53,711 nucleotides of DNA. Source: Gammaproteobacteria bacterium UBA3067 (GTDB taxonomy: Bacteria; Pseudomonadota; Gammaproteobacteria; Pseudomonadales; UBA3067). Positions 7,563 to 16,991 of this stretch are shown here, piece by piece. Position 1 is the stretch's first letter, and each line of letters opens with the position of its first letter. Under the pieces are notes generated by a model that did not search any database, was not told the DNA's origin, and saw only the letters and a program-made list of their open reading frames with translations. The stretch is from the NCBI GenBank assembly GCA_002366835.1, contig DFBZ01000118.1, positions 33,756 through 87,466 of the forward strand. The letters run 5' to 3'. A program made the translations under genes and the position numbers.

Positions 7563-9422
7563 ATGGCATTACTGCAAATTGCAGAACCTGGACAAAGTAT
7601 CGCGCCACACCAGCACAAGCATGCAGTGGGTATTGATCTGGGTACCACAAACTCCTTAGTCGCCACGGTACGAAGTGGTCAAAGTGAGGTGATTACCAAT
7701 ACTGAAGGTCAAGCGACTGTTCCTTCGGTGGTGCGCTTTCTGGATGGTAAAGAACTGGTTGTGGGTGTGGATGCGTTACGAAACGCGGAAATTGACCCTG
7801 AAAATACCGTCACCTCTGTTAAACGAATGATTGGCCGCTCCCTTGATGATATAAACACAGCCGAACTGCCCTATCAGTTTACGAGGGATAATCCCAAAGC
7901 GCCGCGCATCCAAACCCGAAGTGGAAAGAAGTCACCCGTAGAGGTTTCTGCTGAGATACTCAAAGTACTATATCGCCGCAGTGTTGAGTCACTGGGTGAA
8001 GATATCGAAGGCGCTGTGATCACGGTACCGGCTTATTTTGATGATGCGCAGAGGCAGGCAACGAAGGATGCCGCACACTTGGCGGGCATTAATGTCCTGC
8101 GCTTGCTCAGTGAGCCCACTGCGGCTGCAGTGGCCTACGGGTTGGATAAACAGGCCGAAGGCGTGCATGTGGTTTACGATTTGGGCGGCGGTACTTTTGA
8201 CGTCTCCGTTCTGTTATTTTCCAAAGGCGTGTTTGAAGTGCTTGCCACGGGTGGGGATACCGCATTAGGTGGTGACGATTTTGATAGCCTTATCGCCCAT
8301 TGGTTGAAAGAGCAAATGGGCAGCCCCGAGTTGGATTCGGCGCAATGGCGCTCTTTGCTCGACTTGGCGAGAAACGCCAAAGAAACTCTTACAGAGCAAG
8401 AAAAAGTAAATCTAAATTATAGCTGTGGTGGCTTGCAATGGTCGGGTGCGCTTACGGTCGAAACCTTTAATATACTCGTGACTCCTCTTATCAAGCAAAC
8501 GCTGCGCAGTTGTCGTAAAGTTATGCTCGATGCAAAAATTGGCGCAGATGAAATTGAAGACCTGGTGCTGGTGGGAGGTTCAACCAGAAGTCCCGTTGTA
8601 AGCAGCATCGTGGGTGATTTTTTTGAATGTGAGCCCTTGTGCAGTATTAACCCCGATCACGTTGTTGCTCTGGGGGCTGCTCTGCAGGCCGATGCCCTTA
8701 TTGGCAACCGAAGGGAGGATGAAATCTTACTGCTGGATGTTACGCCACTTTCCCTGGGGTTAGAGTTAATGGGTGGCCTGGTGGAAAAGCTTATTCCCCG
8801 TAATTCCACCATTCCCGTTACCCGCGCTCAGGAGTTTACCACCTACAAAGACGGGCAAACGGCCCTTGCGCTGCATATTGTGCAGGGGGAGCGAGAAATG
8901 GTAGAGGATTGCCGCTCTCTGGCGCAATTTACTCTGCGGGGTATCCCGCCGATGGTGGCGGGTGCAGCCAAAATACGCGTGACCTTTCAAGTGGATGCTG
9001 ACGGTTTACTCAGTGTCAGCGCTAAAGAGATAAATAGCGGGGTTGAGGCTCATGTAGAGGTCAAGCCAAGTTATGGCCTTGACGAGACAGAAGTGACCAA
9101 AATGCTGCAGGAGTCATTTGACTTTGCTCGGCAAGACAGTGAGCAGCGCAGCTTGCGCGAGCAGCAGGTTGAGGCCGGGCGAATATTAGAGTCAATAAAA
9201 GGCGCATTGCTTGTTGATGGCACCAGGCTTCTTTGTAATAGGGAAAGAGCCGAAATCGATACAAAGATAAACCAGCTCGAAGAGTCGATGCAGGGCGGCG
9301 ACCTTCATGCTGTTAAGCGTGGTTGTGATGAATTAAATGCAGCCACTGAGAATTTTGCTGCCAAGCGCATGGATAGTTCCATCAGCGATGCCTTATCCGG
9401 CCAGCGAGTGGATGACCTGTAG
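7563..9422 (+). CDS. hscA: Hsp70-type Fe-S chaperone HscA
   Basis: A specialised Hsp70 that binds the LPPVK motif of IscU and promotes cluster transfer. The actin-like ATPase domain begins with AVGIDLGTTNSLVAT and has the phosphate-2 loop VYDLGGGTFDVS and adenosine motif LVGGSTRSP. The substrate domain starts near 395 (LLDVTPLSLGLELMGG). Length is 619 residues against 616 in E. coli, with no truncation. A short N-terminal leader of about 20 residues before the ATPase core is also normal for HscA. Confidence 0.96.
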   Translation: MALLQIAEPGQSIAPHQHKHAVGIDLGTTNSLVATVRSGQSEVITNTEGQATVPSVVRFLDGKELVVGVDALRNAEIDPENTVTSVKRMIGRSLDDINTAELPYQFTRDNPKAPRIQTRSGKKSPVEVSAEILKVLYRRSVESLGEDIEGAVITVPAYFDDAQRQATKDAAHLAGINVLRLLSEPTAAAVAYGLDKQAEGVHVVYDLGGGTFDVSVLLFSKGVFEVLATGGDTALGGDDFDSLIAHWLKEQMGSPELDSAQWRSLLDLARNAKETLTEQEKVNLNYSCGGLQWSGALTVETFNILVTPLIKQTLRSCRKVMLDAKIGADEIEDLVLVGGSTRSPVVSSIVGDFFECEPLCSINPDHVVALGAALQADALIGNRREDEILLLDVTPLSLGLELMGGLVEKLIPRNSTIPVTRAQEFTTYKDGQTALALHIVQGEREMVEDCRSLAQFTLRGIPPMVAGAAKIRVTFQVDADGLLSVSAKEINSGVEAHVEVKPSYGLDETEVTKMLQESFDFARQDSEQRSLREQQVEAGRILESIKGALLVDGTRLLCNRERAEIDTKINQLEESMQGGDLHAVKRGCDELNAATENFAAKRMDSSISDALSGQRVDDL

Positions 9423-9489
9423 CTGCTATGGTTCTTTCTATATATTAGACCATCGCACCAGTCTTAATTTTACTAAAACGGAGTAAGTA

Positions 9490-9828
9490 GTGCCTCAAGT
9501 GATTTTTTTGCCCCATGATGAATTATGCCCGGAAGGGGGAGTTGTGGAGGCGGATGCGGGTGAAAGCGTACTGGATGCCGCACTTCGCATTGATATAGAC
9601 ATTGAGCACGCCTGTGAAAAATCCTGCGCATGCACCACCTGCCATGTTTATATCCGAGAGGGTGCTGGCTCTATGGAAGAAAGTGACGAGCTTGAAGACG
9701 ACATGCTGGATAAAGCTTGGGGGCTCGACCCCGACTCAAGGCTAAGCTGCCAGGCTGTTGTTGCCGACGAGGATCTTGTCGTTGAAATTCCGAAATACAC
9801 CATTAATCAGGTGTCTGAGCGACATTAA
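9490..9828 (+). CDS. fdx: ISC-type 2Fe-2S ferredoxin
   Basis: An adrenodoxin-like ferredoxin that supplies electrons for cluster assembly. Ligands Cys42, Cys48, Cys51 and Cys87 (ACEKSCACTTC, then LSCQAV) match E. coli Fdx, as does the extra Cys46. The start is GTG at 9490, with GGAG 9 bases upstream. Length 112 residues. Seventh gene of the operon. Confidence 0.95.
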   Translation: MPQVIFLPHDELCPEGGVVEADAGESVLDAALRIDIDIEHACEKSCACTTCHVYIREGAGSMEESDELEDDMLDKAWGLDPDSRLSCQAVVADEDLVVEIPKYTINQVSERH

Positions 9829-9844
9829 TACAGGAGGTTGATTT

Positions 9845-10045
9845 ATGGAATTAAAGTGGACGGATGTTAACGAGATTGCCATAGAGCTATCTGATGCTTA
9901 CCCCGATGTAGATCCACTAACAGTGCGTTTTACAGACCTGCGGGACTGGGTGCTTGCCCTGGAGGATTTCAATGATGACCCCGCCCGCAGTGGAGAGAAA
10001 GTGCTCGAGGCGATTCAGATGGCTTGGATTGAAGAGGCTGATTGA
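9845..10045 (+). CDS. iscX: Fe-S assembly protein IscX
   Basis: A 66-residue acidic protein that binds IscS and modulates cluster formation, with iron or frataxin-like competition for IscS. The family pattern is clear: LKWTDVNEIAIELSDAYPD, FTDLRDWVLALEDF and a C-terminal EAIQMAWIEE. It starts 16 bases after fdx with an AGGAGG ribosome site and closes the isc operon. Confidence 0.95.
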   Translation: MELKWTDVNEIAIELSDAYPDVDPLTVRFTDLRDWVLALEDFNDDPARSGEKVLEAIQMAWIEEAD

Positions 10046-10088
10046 GCGTTAGAAAGAAACAGATTTGTCACGATGTGCCGTAGCCCCT

Positions 10089-10117
10089 ATGGCAATAGCT
10101 TGCAAGCAGAGTATAAT
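10089..10117 (+). promoter_or_regulatory. probable ndk promoter
   Basis: A perfect -10 TATAAT at 10112-10117 is preceded at 17 bases by ATGGCA (10089-10094, 4 of 6 matches to TTGACA). It lies in the 169-base gap after iscX and would give ndk its own transcript. Confidence 0.55.
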
Positions 10118-10214
10118 GCGCGCCTCATTGGGGAGCACTTAGATTGTTGCTTTTTCGCTTCCCTGAGTTTTATAAGAACTTATCTTCTCTTTATCCTTCT
10201 TCGGAGCGTAAGCA

Positions 10215-10646
10215 ATGGCTATTGAACGTACTTTTTCCATCATTAAACCTGATGCAGTTGCAAAAAATGTGATTGGCAAAATCCTGACTCGTTTTGAAGA
10301 TGCGGGCTTGACCGTTGTTGCATCAAAAATGCTACACCTTTCCAAAGAACAAGCAGAAGGGTTCTACGGCGAGCATAAAGAGCGTCCTTTTTTCAATGAC
10401 CTGGTGGCTTTTATGATTTCCGGCCCAGTGGTTGTTCAGGTGCTTGAAGGGGAAGGCGCAGTACTTCGCAATCGTGATCTTATGGGTGCAACGAACCCCA
10501 AGGAAGCGGATGCGGGTACTATTCGTGCCGATTTCGCAGAAAGCATTGATGAAAATGCGGTACATGGTTCCGATGCGCCAGAGTCTGCAGCGCGTGAAAT
10601 CGCTTATTTCTTTGACGATGCGCAAATTTGCCCGCGCACCCGATAA
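10215..10646 (+). CDS. ndk: nucleoside diphosphate kinase
   Basis: Transfers the gamma phosphate of ATP to nucleoside diphosphates through a phosphohistidine. The catalytic His117 is in NAVHGSDAPESA; the N-terminus ERTFSIIKPDAV is diagnostic. The 143-residue length is standard. It has its own likely promoter and sits between isc and rlmN, as in Pseudomonas. Confidence 0.97.
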   Translation: MAIERTFSIIKPDAVAKNVIGKILTRFEDAGLTVVASKMLHLSKEQAEGFYGEHKERPFFNDLVAFMISGPVVVQVLEGEGAVLRNRDLMGATNPKEADAGTIRADFAESIDENAVHGSDAPESAAREIAYFFDDAQICPRTR

Positions 10647-10676
10647 GCGTTTAATTTTTGTTTTAGAGGGTCACCA

Positions 10677-11834
10677 TTGAACGAAGAAATTTTAAAGACG
10701 GGTGCACCCAAAGTGAACCTCCTGGGTTTAACCCAGGAGGAAATGATCGAATTTTTTGCCGGTCTCGGTGAAAAACCTTTTCGTGCTTCACAGGTGATGA
10801 AATGGATTCATCTTGGCGCGGTCGATAATTTTCAGGACATGACAAACCTCAGCAAGGCATTACGTGCCAAGCTTGAAAGTACGGCTGAGATCTACATTCC
10901 TGAAGTTGTTTATAAAAAATTCTCTAAAGATGGTACTCGAAAGTGGGTACTAAAACTGGATCATAGCAACAGTGTAGAAGCCGTATTTATACCCAGTGAT
11001 GGTCGGGGTACGCTGTGTGTTTCCTCTCAAGTGGGCTGCGCCCTGGATTGTAGTTTTTGCTCAACGGGTAAGCAGGGTTTTCAACGCAACTTAAGCGCTG
11101 CTGAAATTATCGCCCAGGTTTGGGTGGCCAATCAGTCCTTTGGGCCGAGAGATAATCGCGGTGATCGCCCCGTCACAAATATTGTGATGATGGGTATGGG
11201 CGAGCCGTTGCTCAATTTTGATAATGTTATTCGCGCGATGCATCTTATGAAAGATGACTTGGGCTACGGTGTTTCAAAGCGACGGCTGACCTTAAGTACT
11301 TCCGGCGTGGTGCCCGCCATGGATCAGATGGGAGAGGAAATTGATGTTTCCCTCGCAGTATCCCTGCACGCACCTAATGATGAATTGAGAGACCAGTTAG
11401 TCCCCATCAATAAAAAATACCCCTTGAAAGAGCTGCTGGCTGCTTGTACACGCTACCTCAATAGGTACGATAGCAATCGTCGGCGCGTCACCATGGAGTA
11501 TGTGATGATTGATGGGATTAACGATGCCCCTGAGCATGCGAAACAGCTTGCGAAACTGCTACGCAATGTCCCTTCAAAAATTAACCTGATCCCCTTTAAT
11601 CCATTTCCTGGTAGTGACTACCGCCGCTCCCCTACTGAAAGGGTAGAGTGGTTTCAGAATTTTCTGTTAAAACAAGGCTATACTACTACTGTACGCAGTA
11701 CGCGTGGTGATGATATAGATGCCGCTTGTGGTCAGCTGGTGGGCAAAGTACAAGACCGGACTCGCCGTAATTCACGTTGGCGGGAAAAGCTGATAGATAT
11801 AAGCTCAGGTGATGGGGCGGATGGCTCGGCTTGA
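10677..11834 (+). CDS. rlmN: dual-specificity RNA C2-methyltransferase RlmN
   Basis: A radical SAM enzyme that makes 2-methyladenosine at 23S rRNA A2503 and tRNA A37. The cluster motif is Cys121-x3-Cys125-x2-Cys128 (CALDCSFC), with the SAM-binding GMGEPLLNFDNV stretch. The C-terminal Cys in GDDIDAACGQL is the methyl-carrying residue of the family. The start is TTG at 10677 with GAGG upstream; an internal ATG would cut conserved residues. 385 residues. It needs an Fe-S cluster, supplied by the isc operon just upstream. Confidence 0.96.
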   Translation: MNEEILKTGAPKVNLLGLTQEEMIEFFAGLGEKPFRASQVMKWIHLGAVDNFQDMTNLSKALRAKLESTAEIYIPEVVYKKFSKDGTRKWVLKLDHSNSVEAVFIPSDGRGTLCVSSQVGCALDCSFCSTGKQGFQRNLSAAEIIAQVWVANQSFGPRDNRGDRPVTNIVMMGMGEPLLNFDNVIRAMHLMKDDLGYGVSKRRLTLSTSGVVPAMDQMGEEIDVSLAVSLHAPNDELRDQLVPINKKYPLKELLAACTRYLNRYDSNRRRVTMEYVMIDGINDAPEHAKQLAKLLRNVPSKINLIPFNPFPGSDYRRSPTERVEWFQNFLLKQGYTTTVRSTRGDDIDAACGQLVGKVQDRTRRNSRWREKLIDISSGDGADGSA

Positions 11835-11903
11835 ATACGAAATATTCCAGGGTGAAAATCCTACGAGATATACAGTGCAGAAAATACGGAAATACAGCTT
11901 AAC

Positions 11904-12725
11904 ATGTTGATAAAAAATGGATATTTTTATTTATTTCTTATTTCAGTGCTTATTGGTACTGGTTGTAGCAGCATCGGTAGTGGAAAAGATTCCGAAGTAA
12001 AAACACCGCCCAGTCGCTTGCAGAAACAGAGGCAGCTTGATACAGAGGCGGCGGTAAAAGCACATTTGGCAGCCGGTATTCAATACCTGAGGAACGGTGA
12101 GATGGGCCATGCCCACCGGCATTTAAAGCGGGCGCTCGAATTAAATTCGGAGTCTGTAGAAGTGCACAATGCGCTGGCTATATTCTACCAAGCAGAGGGG
12201 GATGATGCTCGTGAGTCATTTCACTTTAAGAAAGCACTGGAGCTTGATAGTGAAAATTCCAGTGTTATGCATAACTATGGTAGTTCACTTTGCCGTCGTG
12301 GCCTATACCTAGAAGCTCGCACCTACCTAACGAAGGCAGCCGTTGATTACCGCTATAGTGGGCGAGCTGAAAGTTACCAGAACCTTGGGCATTGCGAAAT
12401 TTTGGCTGAAAATAAGGGTGCAGCGCGTGCTGCGTTTGAGAATGCTTACCGCCTGGATAAAAACCTGCCAAAAACCTTGTTGGGGTTGTCTAAGTTAAAG
12501 CTGGAAGGTGGTGAGAATGAAGCTGCAAGGCAGCTTTATACGCGTTATCTGTTATTGGCAAAACAAAATGCTGAAAGCCTCTGGCTTGGCATCCAGCTGG
12601 AACGAGTTTTTGGGGATAAAAACGCGCTGGCAAGTTATGAGTTAGCGTTAAGAAAACGTTTTCCTGGGTCGAATGAGTTCAAGCTATATCAGGACAGTTT
12701 GAACGCCTTAAAAAATAGGCCGTAA
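11904..12725 (+). CDS. pilF: type IV pilus biogenesis lipoprotein PilF/PilW
   Basis: An outer-membrane lipoprotein pilotin needed for PilQ secretin assembly. A lipoprotein signal ends at Cys21 (LIGTGC). The mature part has about six TPR units, for example LAAGIQYLRNGEMGHAHRHL and NALAIFYQAEGDDARESF. It is flanked by rlmN and rodZ, the usual pilF position in gammaproteobacteria. 273 residues. Confidence 0.9.
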   Translation: MLIKNGYFYLFLISVLIGTGCSSIGSGKDSEVKTPPSRLQKQRQLDTEAAVKAHLAAGIQYLRNGEMGHAHRHLKRALELNSESVEVHNALAIFYQAEGDDARESFHFKKALELDSENSSVMHNYGSSLCRRGLYLEARTYLTKAAVDYRYSGRAESYQNLGHCEILAENKGAARAAFENAYRLDKNLPKTLLGLSKLKLEGGENEAARQLYTRYLLLAKQNAESLWLGIQLERVFGDKNALASYELALRKRFPGSNEFKLYQDSLNALKNRP

Positions 12726-12769
12726 TCCGACATGGAGCGAGAAAATCAAAACCAAAGCCAAAGAGATCA

Positions 12770-13663
12770 ATGCTAAAACCGAGTAAACCAAGCGCAGATC
12801 AGGCGCGCTCAATGACAGTGGGCGAAGAGCTATGCACTGCGCGGGAAAGGTCTGGTGTATCCATCAATGAGACGGCAGATCAGCTATGCCTTTCCGTGGC
12901 CTATTTGCGCGCTCTGGAGGAGGACGCCTACTCAAAGTTACCGGAGCCAATTTACGTAAGGGGTTATATTCGCGCTTACGCTCGTCTCATGTCCCTGTCG
13001 GCGGATGCGCTAATTGAAAAGTATAATGAGGGCTTGAGTGACGAGCCTTATATTAGTCAGTCAAGCACAGAAAATACGGTGTCTGTCAGCCGGCCTACGT
13101 TTAGGGCAAATCGTGCTCGTTCACATATTGTTATCTACCTCCTGACGGCTGTTGTAATCGGGATTATTCTTTTACTCTCTCTTTCTTATTGGAGTAAATC
13201 TGATCATGACGGCTCACCAAGTACCGGTTTGGAAAAGGTATCGATAGAAGGAGCGGACGGCCGCCTTATCTTTGAGGATTTTTCCAGCGAAGGGGGGGAG
13301 GTTTCGCCGATTGTTCAGCCACAAGAGCTAGAACTAGCCGGAAGAGATGAGAATGTTGTAGCGACAGTACAAAAAAATAGAGTAGCAGCAAACGAGGGAA
13401 ATGCGTTTACCAGTTTTATTGATTCCCTTTTTGTCAGCGCTCAAGAAGAATGCTGGGTCAAAGTGACAGACGGGTCCGGTGGAACACTTCATGCCGCACT
13501 GATGTCGCCTGGTGAGTCGCTCAGCCTTTCCGGCTTAGCGCCTTTTAAAGTGGTTGTCGGCAATGTGCAGGGTGTGAGCCTTAATTTTAATGGCGAGCAC
13601 GTAAATCTCGATTCTTATCAGAGTCGGCAAAGTCGTGTTGCTGTTGTCAAGCTGGGCGGATAG
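12770..13663 (+). CDS. rodZ: cytoskeleton protein RodZ
   Basis: A bitopic inner-membrane protein that links MreB filaments to the elongation machinery and cell shape. Residues about 16-85 form the helix-turn-helix domain (TVGEELCTARERSGVSINETADQL, with PEPIYVRGYIRAYA). A single TM segment lies at about 120-142. The periplasmic C-terminus (about 225-295) is the DUF4115 domain (CWVKVTDGSGGTLHA). The linker is variable. 297 residues. Confidence 0.92.
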   Translation: MLKPSKPSADQARSMTVGEELCTARERSGVSINETADQLCLSVAYLRALEEDAYSKLPEPIYVRGYIRAYARLMSLSADALIEKYNEGLSDEPYISQSSTENTVSVSRPTFRANRARSHIVIYLLTAVVIGIILLLSLSYWSKSDHDGSPSTGLEKVSIEGADGRLIFEDFSSEGGEVSPIVQPQELELAGRDENVVATVQKNRVAANEGNAFTSFIDSLFVSAQEECWVKVTDGSGGTLHAALMSPGESLSLSGLAPFKVVVGNVQGVSLNFNGEHVNLDSYQSRQSRVAVVKLGG

Positions 13664-13728
13664 AATTCGTCTTTATCCTGATCGCTAACGCGTTTCTTCC
13701 GTCCCAATCAACTAAGTGAAGTCTTTCC

Positions 13729-14823
13729 ATGAGTGGCAGCAGTCATCAAATCGTACGCCGTAAAACCCGTAAAATCTGGGTGGGAGATGTTCCTGTCGGG
13801 GGCGATGCACCCATCACTGTGCAGAGCATGACCAATACGGACACCCGTGATGTTGAGGCCACTATGGTTCAAATTCGCGATCTCGAAGAAGCGGGTGCCG
13901 ATTTAATACGGGTGTCTGTTCCTTGCATGGAATCTGCCGAAGCATTTAAACGCATTAAAGAGCAAGCAAAAGTACCGTTGATAGCGGATATCCACTTTGA
14001 TCATACTATCGCTCTGAAAGTCGCGGAATACGGTGTAGATTGTCTTCGCATCAATCCTGGCAATATTGGCAAGGAAGAGCGTATTAAAGAGGTGATTGCC
14101 TGCGCCAGAGATAAAAATATTCCTCTGCGTATTGGTGTCAATGCGGGCTCATTAGAGAAAGATCTGCAGCGCAAATATGGTGAGCCTACCGCTGAAGCAC
14201 TGGTGGAGTCGGCGATGCGTCATGTGGATATTCTGGATCGTCACGACTTTCAGAATTTTAAGTTAAGCTTGAAAGCTTCCAACGTGTTTATGACCGTCGA
14301 TGCCTATCGTTTGATATCACAGCAAATTGATCAACCTCTGCATCTGGGTGTTACCGAGGCGGGTGTTTTTCGTGCAGGCACAGTGAAATCATCGATAGCC
14401 TTAGGAGCACTTCTGATGGAAGGCATTGGTGATACCTTGCGTATTTCTCTGGCAGCTGACCCAGTTCAAGAGATTAAAGTGGGTTTTGATATCCTCAAAA
14501 GTCTGAATTTAAGAAAGAAAGGCGTTAACTTTATCGCCTGTCCAAGCTGTTCCCGGCAAGAGTTTGATGTTATTTCCACTATGAATGAGCTTGAAGCGCG
14601 TCTAGAAGATGTGAAAGAGTCCATTGATGTGGCGGTGATTGGTTGCAAGGTGAATGGGCCGGGCGAAGCAAAGGAAGCAGCTATTGGTGTTGCTGGGGCC
14701 AGCCCAGCGAATTTGATTTATCGAGATGGTCAAAAAAGCCACAAAGTAGACAAAGAATCTTTAGTCGATGAAATTGAACGAATGGTGCGCGAAAAAGCCG
14801 CTACATTAAGTTCTGATTCTTAA
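13729..14823 (+). CDS. ispG: 4-hydroxy-3-methylbut-2-enyl-diphosphate synthase IspG
   Basis: The 4Fe-4S enzyme of the MEP isoprenoid pathway that converts MEcPP to HMBPP with flavodoxin or ferredoxin electrons. Cluster ligands are Cys271, Cys274 (CPSCSRQEFDV) and Cys306 (IGCKVNGPGEA), with the following Glu313 as fourth ligand. The N-terminal TIM barrel begins with the substrate-binding VQSMTNTDT. 364 residues, typical of the short bacterial form. Confidence 0.96.
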   Translation: MSGSSHQIVRRKTRKIWVGDVPVGGDAPITVQSMTNTDTRDVEATMVQIRDLEEAGADLIRVSVPCMESAEAFKRIKEQAKVPLIADIHFDHTIALKVAEYGVDCLRINPGNIGKEERIKEVIACARDKNIPLRIGVNAGSLEKDLQRKYGEPTAEALVESAMRHVDILDRHDFQNFKLSLKASNVFMTVDAYRLISQQIDQPLHLGVTEAGVFRAGTVKSSIALGALLMEGIGDTLRISLAADPVQEIKVGFDILKSLNLRKKGVNFIACPSCSRQEFDVISTMNELEARLEDVKESIDVAVIGCKVNGPGEAKEAAIGVAGASPANLIYRDGQKSHKVDKESLVDEIERMVREKAATLSSDS

Positions 14824-14878
14824 GTAAACTCCACCCTCCCTGCTAACTAGTAAAAAATTCTCTGGAAGGTTTTCTGTT

Positions 14879-16156
14879 TTGGCGAAACGCATAAAAGCAA
14901 TTCGTGGCATGCATGATATTTTGCCCGAACAAACGGGTCTTTGGCAGCACTTGGAAAACACGCTGTCTCAAGTTCTGCATAGTTATGGCTATGGCGAAAT
15001 TCGCATGCCGGTTATTGAAGTTACCGAGCTTTTCAAGCGTTCGGTGGGCGAAGTTACGGATATTGTCGAAAAAGAAATGTATACCTTCGCTGATCGCAAT
15101 AACGAAAGCCTCACATTGCGACCAGAAGGAACCGCTGGCTGTGTGCGTGCTGCCGAGGAGAATGGATTACTGTTTAACCAGGTTCAGCGCCTATGGTATC
15201 GAGGGCCAATGTTTCGTTACGAGCGGCCTCAAAAAGGGCGTTATCGTCAATTCCATCAGCTGGGTGTAGAAACCTTCGGTATGGCAGGGCCTGATATTGA
15301 TGCTGAGCTTATTCTGATGAGCGCCAGGTTTTGGCATGAACTGGGTATATCCGAACACCTTAGCCTGCAGTTAAATTCCATTGGTACTAAAGAGTGCCGC
15401 ATGCGCTATAACGCTGCTCTAGTGAAATTTCTGAGCGAAAGAGCGGATCAGCTGGATGCTGATAGCCAAGAAAGACTCAATAAAAACCCCTTGCGCATAC
15501 TTGATAGCAAAAACCCGGAAACTCAGGCTTTGTTAAATGAGGCCCCCGTATTGCTTGATTTTATCGATGAAACATCACGTGATCACTTGGAAAAGTTGTG
15601 CGCTATTCTGGATTCAAATGGTATTCGGTATGAATTGAACACACGCTTGGTTCGGGGTTTGGATTATTACAGCAAAACTGTATTTGAGTGGGTGACAGAT
15701 GCACTCGGCGCGCAAGGTACGGTGTGTGCAGGTGGTCGATATGATGGCCTGGTGGAGCAGCTCGGTGGTAAGCCAACACCGGCAGTGGGTTTTGCTATGG
15801 GTATGGAAAGGCTTATCTTGTTGCTGGAAAACATTTCCAAGCCAACTGACATGGTGCCCGTTATTGATCTATATTGTATAGCGTTTGGTTTTGAAGAGAA
15901 GAAAGCGCAGATGGTTCTCGCTGAAAAGCTGCGTCGTTTTTGTCCCGATGCAGTGGTGATTACACATTGCGGAGAAGGCAGCTTTAAGAACCAGTTAAAA
16001 AAGGCTGATAAATCCGGTGCACGTTTTGCTCTGGTTACCGGAGAGGAAGAGCTGAAAAATAATACGGTGATGTTGAAGCCCTTGCGTGAGCGGAGCGAGC
16101 AAAAATCTTTCTCGGCAGATGACCTTGCAGCGCTTGCTGTCGCGATTAGCCGTTAA
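14879..16156 (+). CDS. hisS: histidyl-tRNA synthetase
   Basis: A class II synthetase that charges tRNA-His. Class II motif 2 is FRYERPQKGRYRQFHQLGVE; the histidine-specific loop is RGLDYYSKTVFEW; motif 3 is VGFAMGMERLILLLE. The C-terminal anticodon-binding domain covers about 330-425. The start is TTG at 14879 (AKRIKAIRGMHDILP) with GGAAGG upstream. 425 residues. Confidence 0.96.
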   Translation: MAKRIKAIRGMHDILPEQTGLWQHLENTLSQVLHSYGYGEIRMPVIEVTELFKRSVGEVTDIVEKEMYTFADRNNESLTLRPEGTAGCVRAAEENGLLFNQVQRLWYRGPMFRYERPQKGRYRQFHQLGVETFGMAGPDIDAELILMSARFWHELGISEHLSLQLNSIGTKECRMRYNAALVKFLSERADQLDADSQERLNKNPLRILDSKNPETQALLNEAPVLLDFIDETSRDHLEKLCAILDSNGIRYELNTRLVRGLDYYSKTVFEWVTDALGAQGTVCAGGRYDGLVEQLGGKPTPAVGFAMGMERLILLLENISKPTDMVPVIDLYCIAFGFEEKKAQMVLAEKLRRFCPDAVVITHCGEGSFKNQLKKADKSGARFALVTGEEELKNNTVMLKPLRERSEQKSFSADDLAALAVAISR

Positions 16157-16275
16157 AATTTTAGAGTTTAGCTTTTTATTTAAAAATTTTGCACCAGCTG
16201 TATGCCTTGCCTATACAAAAGACTTATCGCAGCGTTTTTAATGCAATCAAATAAATGACAATCTAGGAGAGATCT

Positions 16276-16941
16276 GTGGAAACATATACTACCGAAGAGC
16301 AACAGGTAGAAGCTATTAAAAAATGGTTTAAACAAAATGGCGCATCTACCTTGCTTACCATTGCTATTGCTCTTTCTCTGGTGTTTGGATGGCAGGCTTG
16401 GACCCGCTCTCAGGATGAAAAGCAGCAAGCGGCATCGGTATTATATCAAGATATGATTGAAGCATTGGCTTTGGTACAAAATCCTGCCGAGGCTGAAAAA
16501 CAGTCTAGTACAGTGCGTCATCTCGGTGGGCAGCTTATTGAAGAGTATCCCAGTATTCAGTACGCCCATTTTGCTGCGCTCGCTATCGCAAAGCTTGAGG
16601 TGGAGAAAGGAGATCTTGCAGCCGCTGCTGAGCGCTTGCAATGGGTGGTAGAGCAAGAAACGGGGAAGCCGCTTGGTAATGTCGCCAAAGTCAGGTTGGC
16701 GCGTGTGCTTTCAGCGCAGGAGAAGTACGACGAGGGATTAAAGCTTTTATCTGGTCCACTTGACCCATCCATTAGGGTCTTGGCTGAGGAAGTTAAGGGC
16801 GATATTTACGTTCAAATGGGTGAGGAATTTGAAGCGAGAGCGGCCTACCAGAGAAGTATTGATGTTGCGACAAGTGATGGCGCACAGAAGGACGGCCTGG
16901 TTCAAATGAAGCTTGATGATTTGACGGTGGCTTCAGAGTAA
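16276..16941 (+). CDS. yfgM: YfgM-family ancillary SecYEG translocon subunit
   Basis: An inner-membrane protein with a short cytoplasmic N-terminus, one TM segment (about 25-42, ASTLLTIAIALSLVFGW) and a periplasmic TPR domain. The family associates with SecYEG and PpiD and assists periplasmic folding. The start is GTG at 16276 with AGGAG upstream. 221 residues; it sits between hisS and bamB as in E. coli. Confidence 0.9.
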   Translation: METYTTEEQQVEAIKKWFKQNGASTLLTIAIALSLVFGWQAWTRSQDEKQQAASVLYQDMIEALALVQNPAEAEKQSSTVRHLGGQLIEEYPSIQYAHFAALAIAKLEVEKGDLAAAAERLQWVVEQETGKPLGNVAKVRLARVLSAQEKYDEGLKLLSGPLDPSIRVLAEEVKGDIYVQMGEEFEARAAYQRSIDVATSDGAQKDGLVQMKLDDLTVASE

Positions 16942-16991
16942 GTGGCGACTGCGGCCCTTATTAAAATAAATACTAAAGAATTATTTAACTA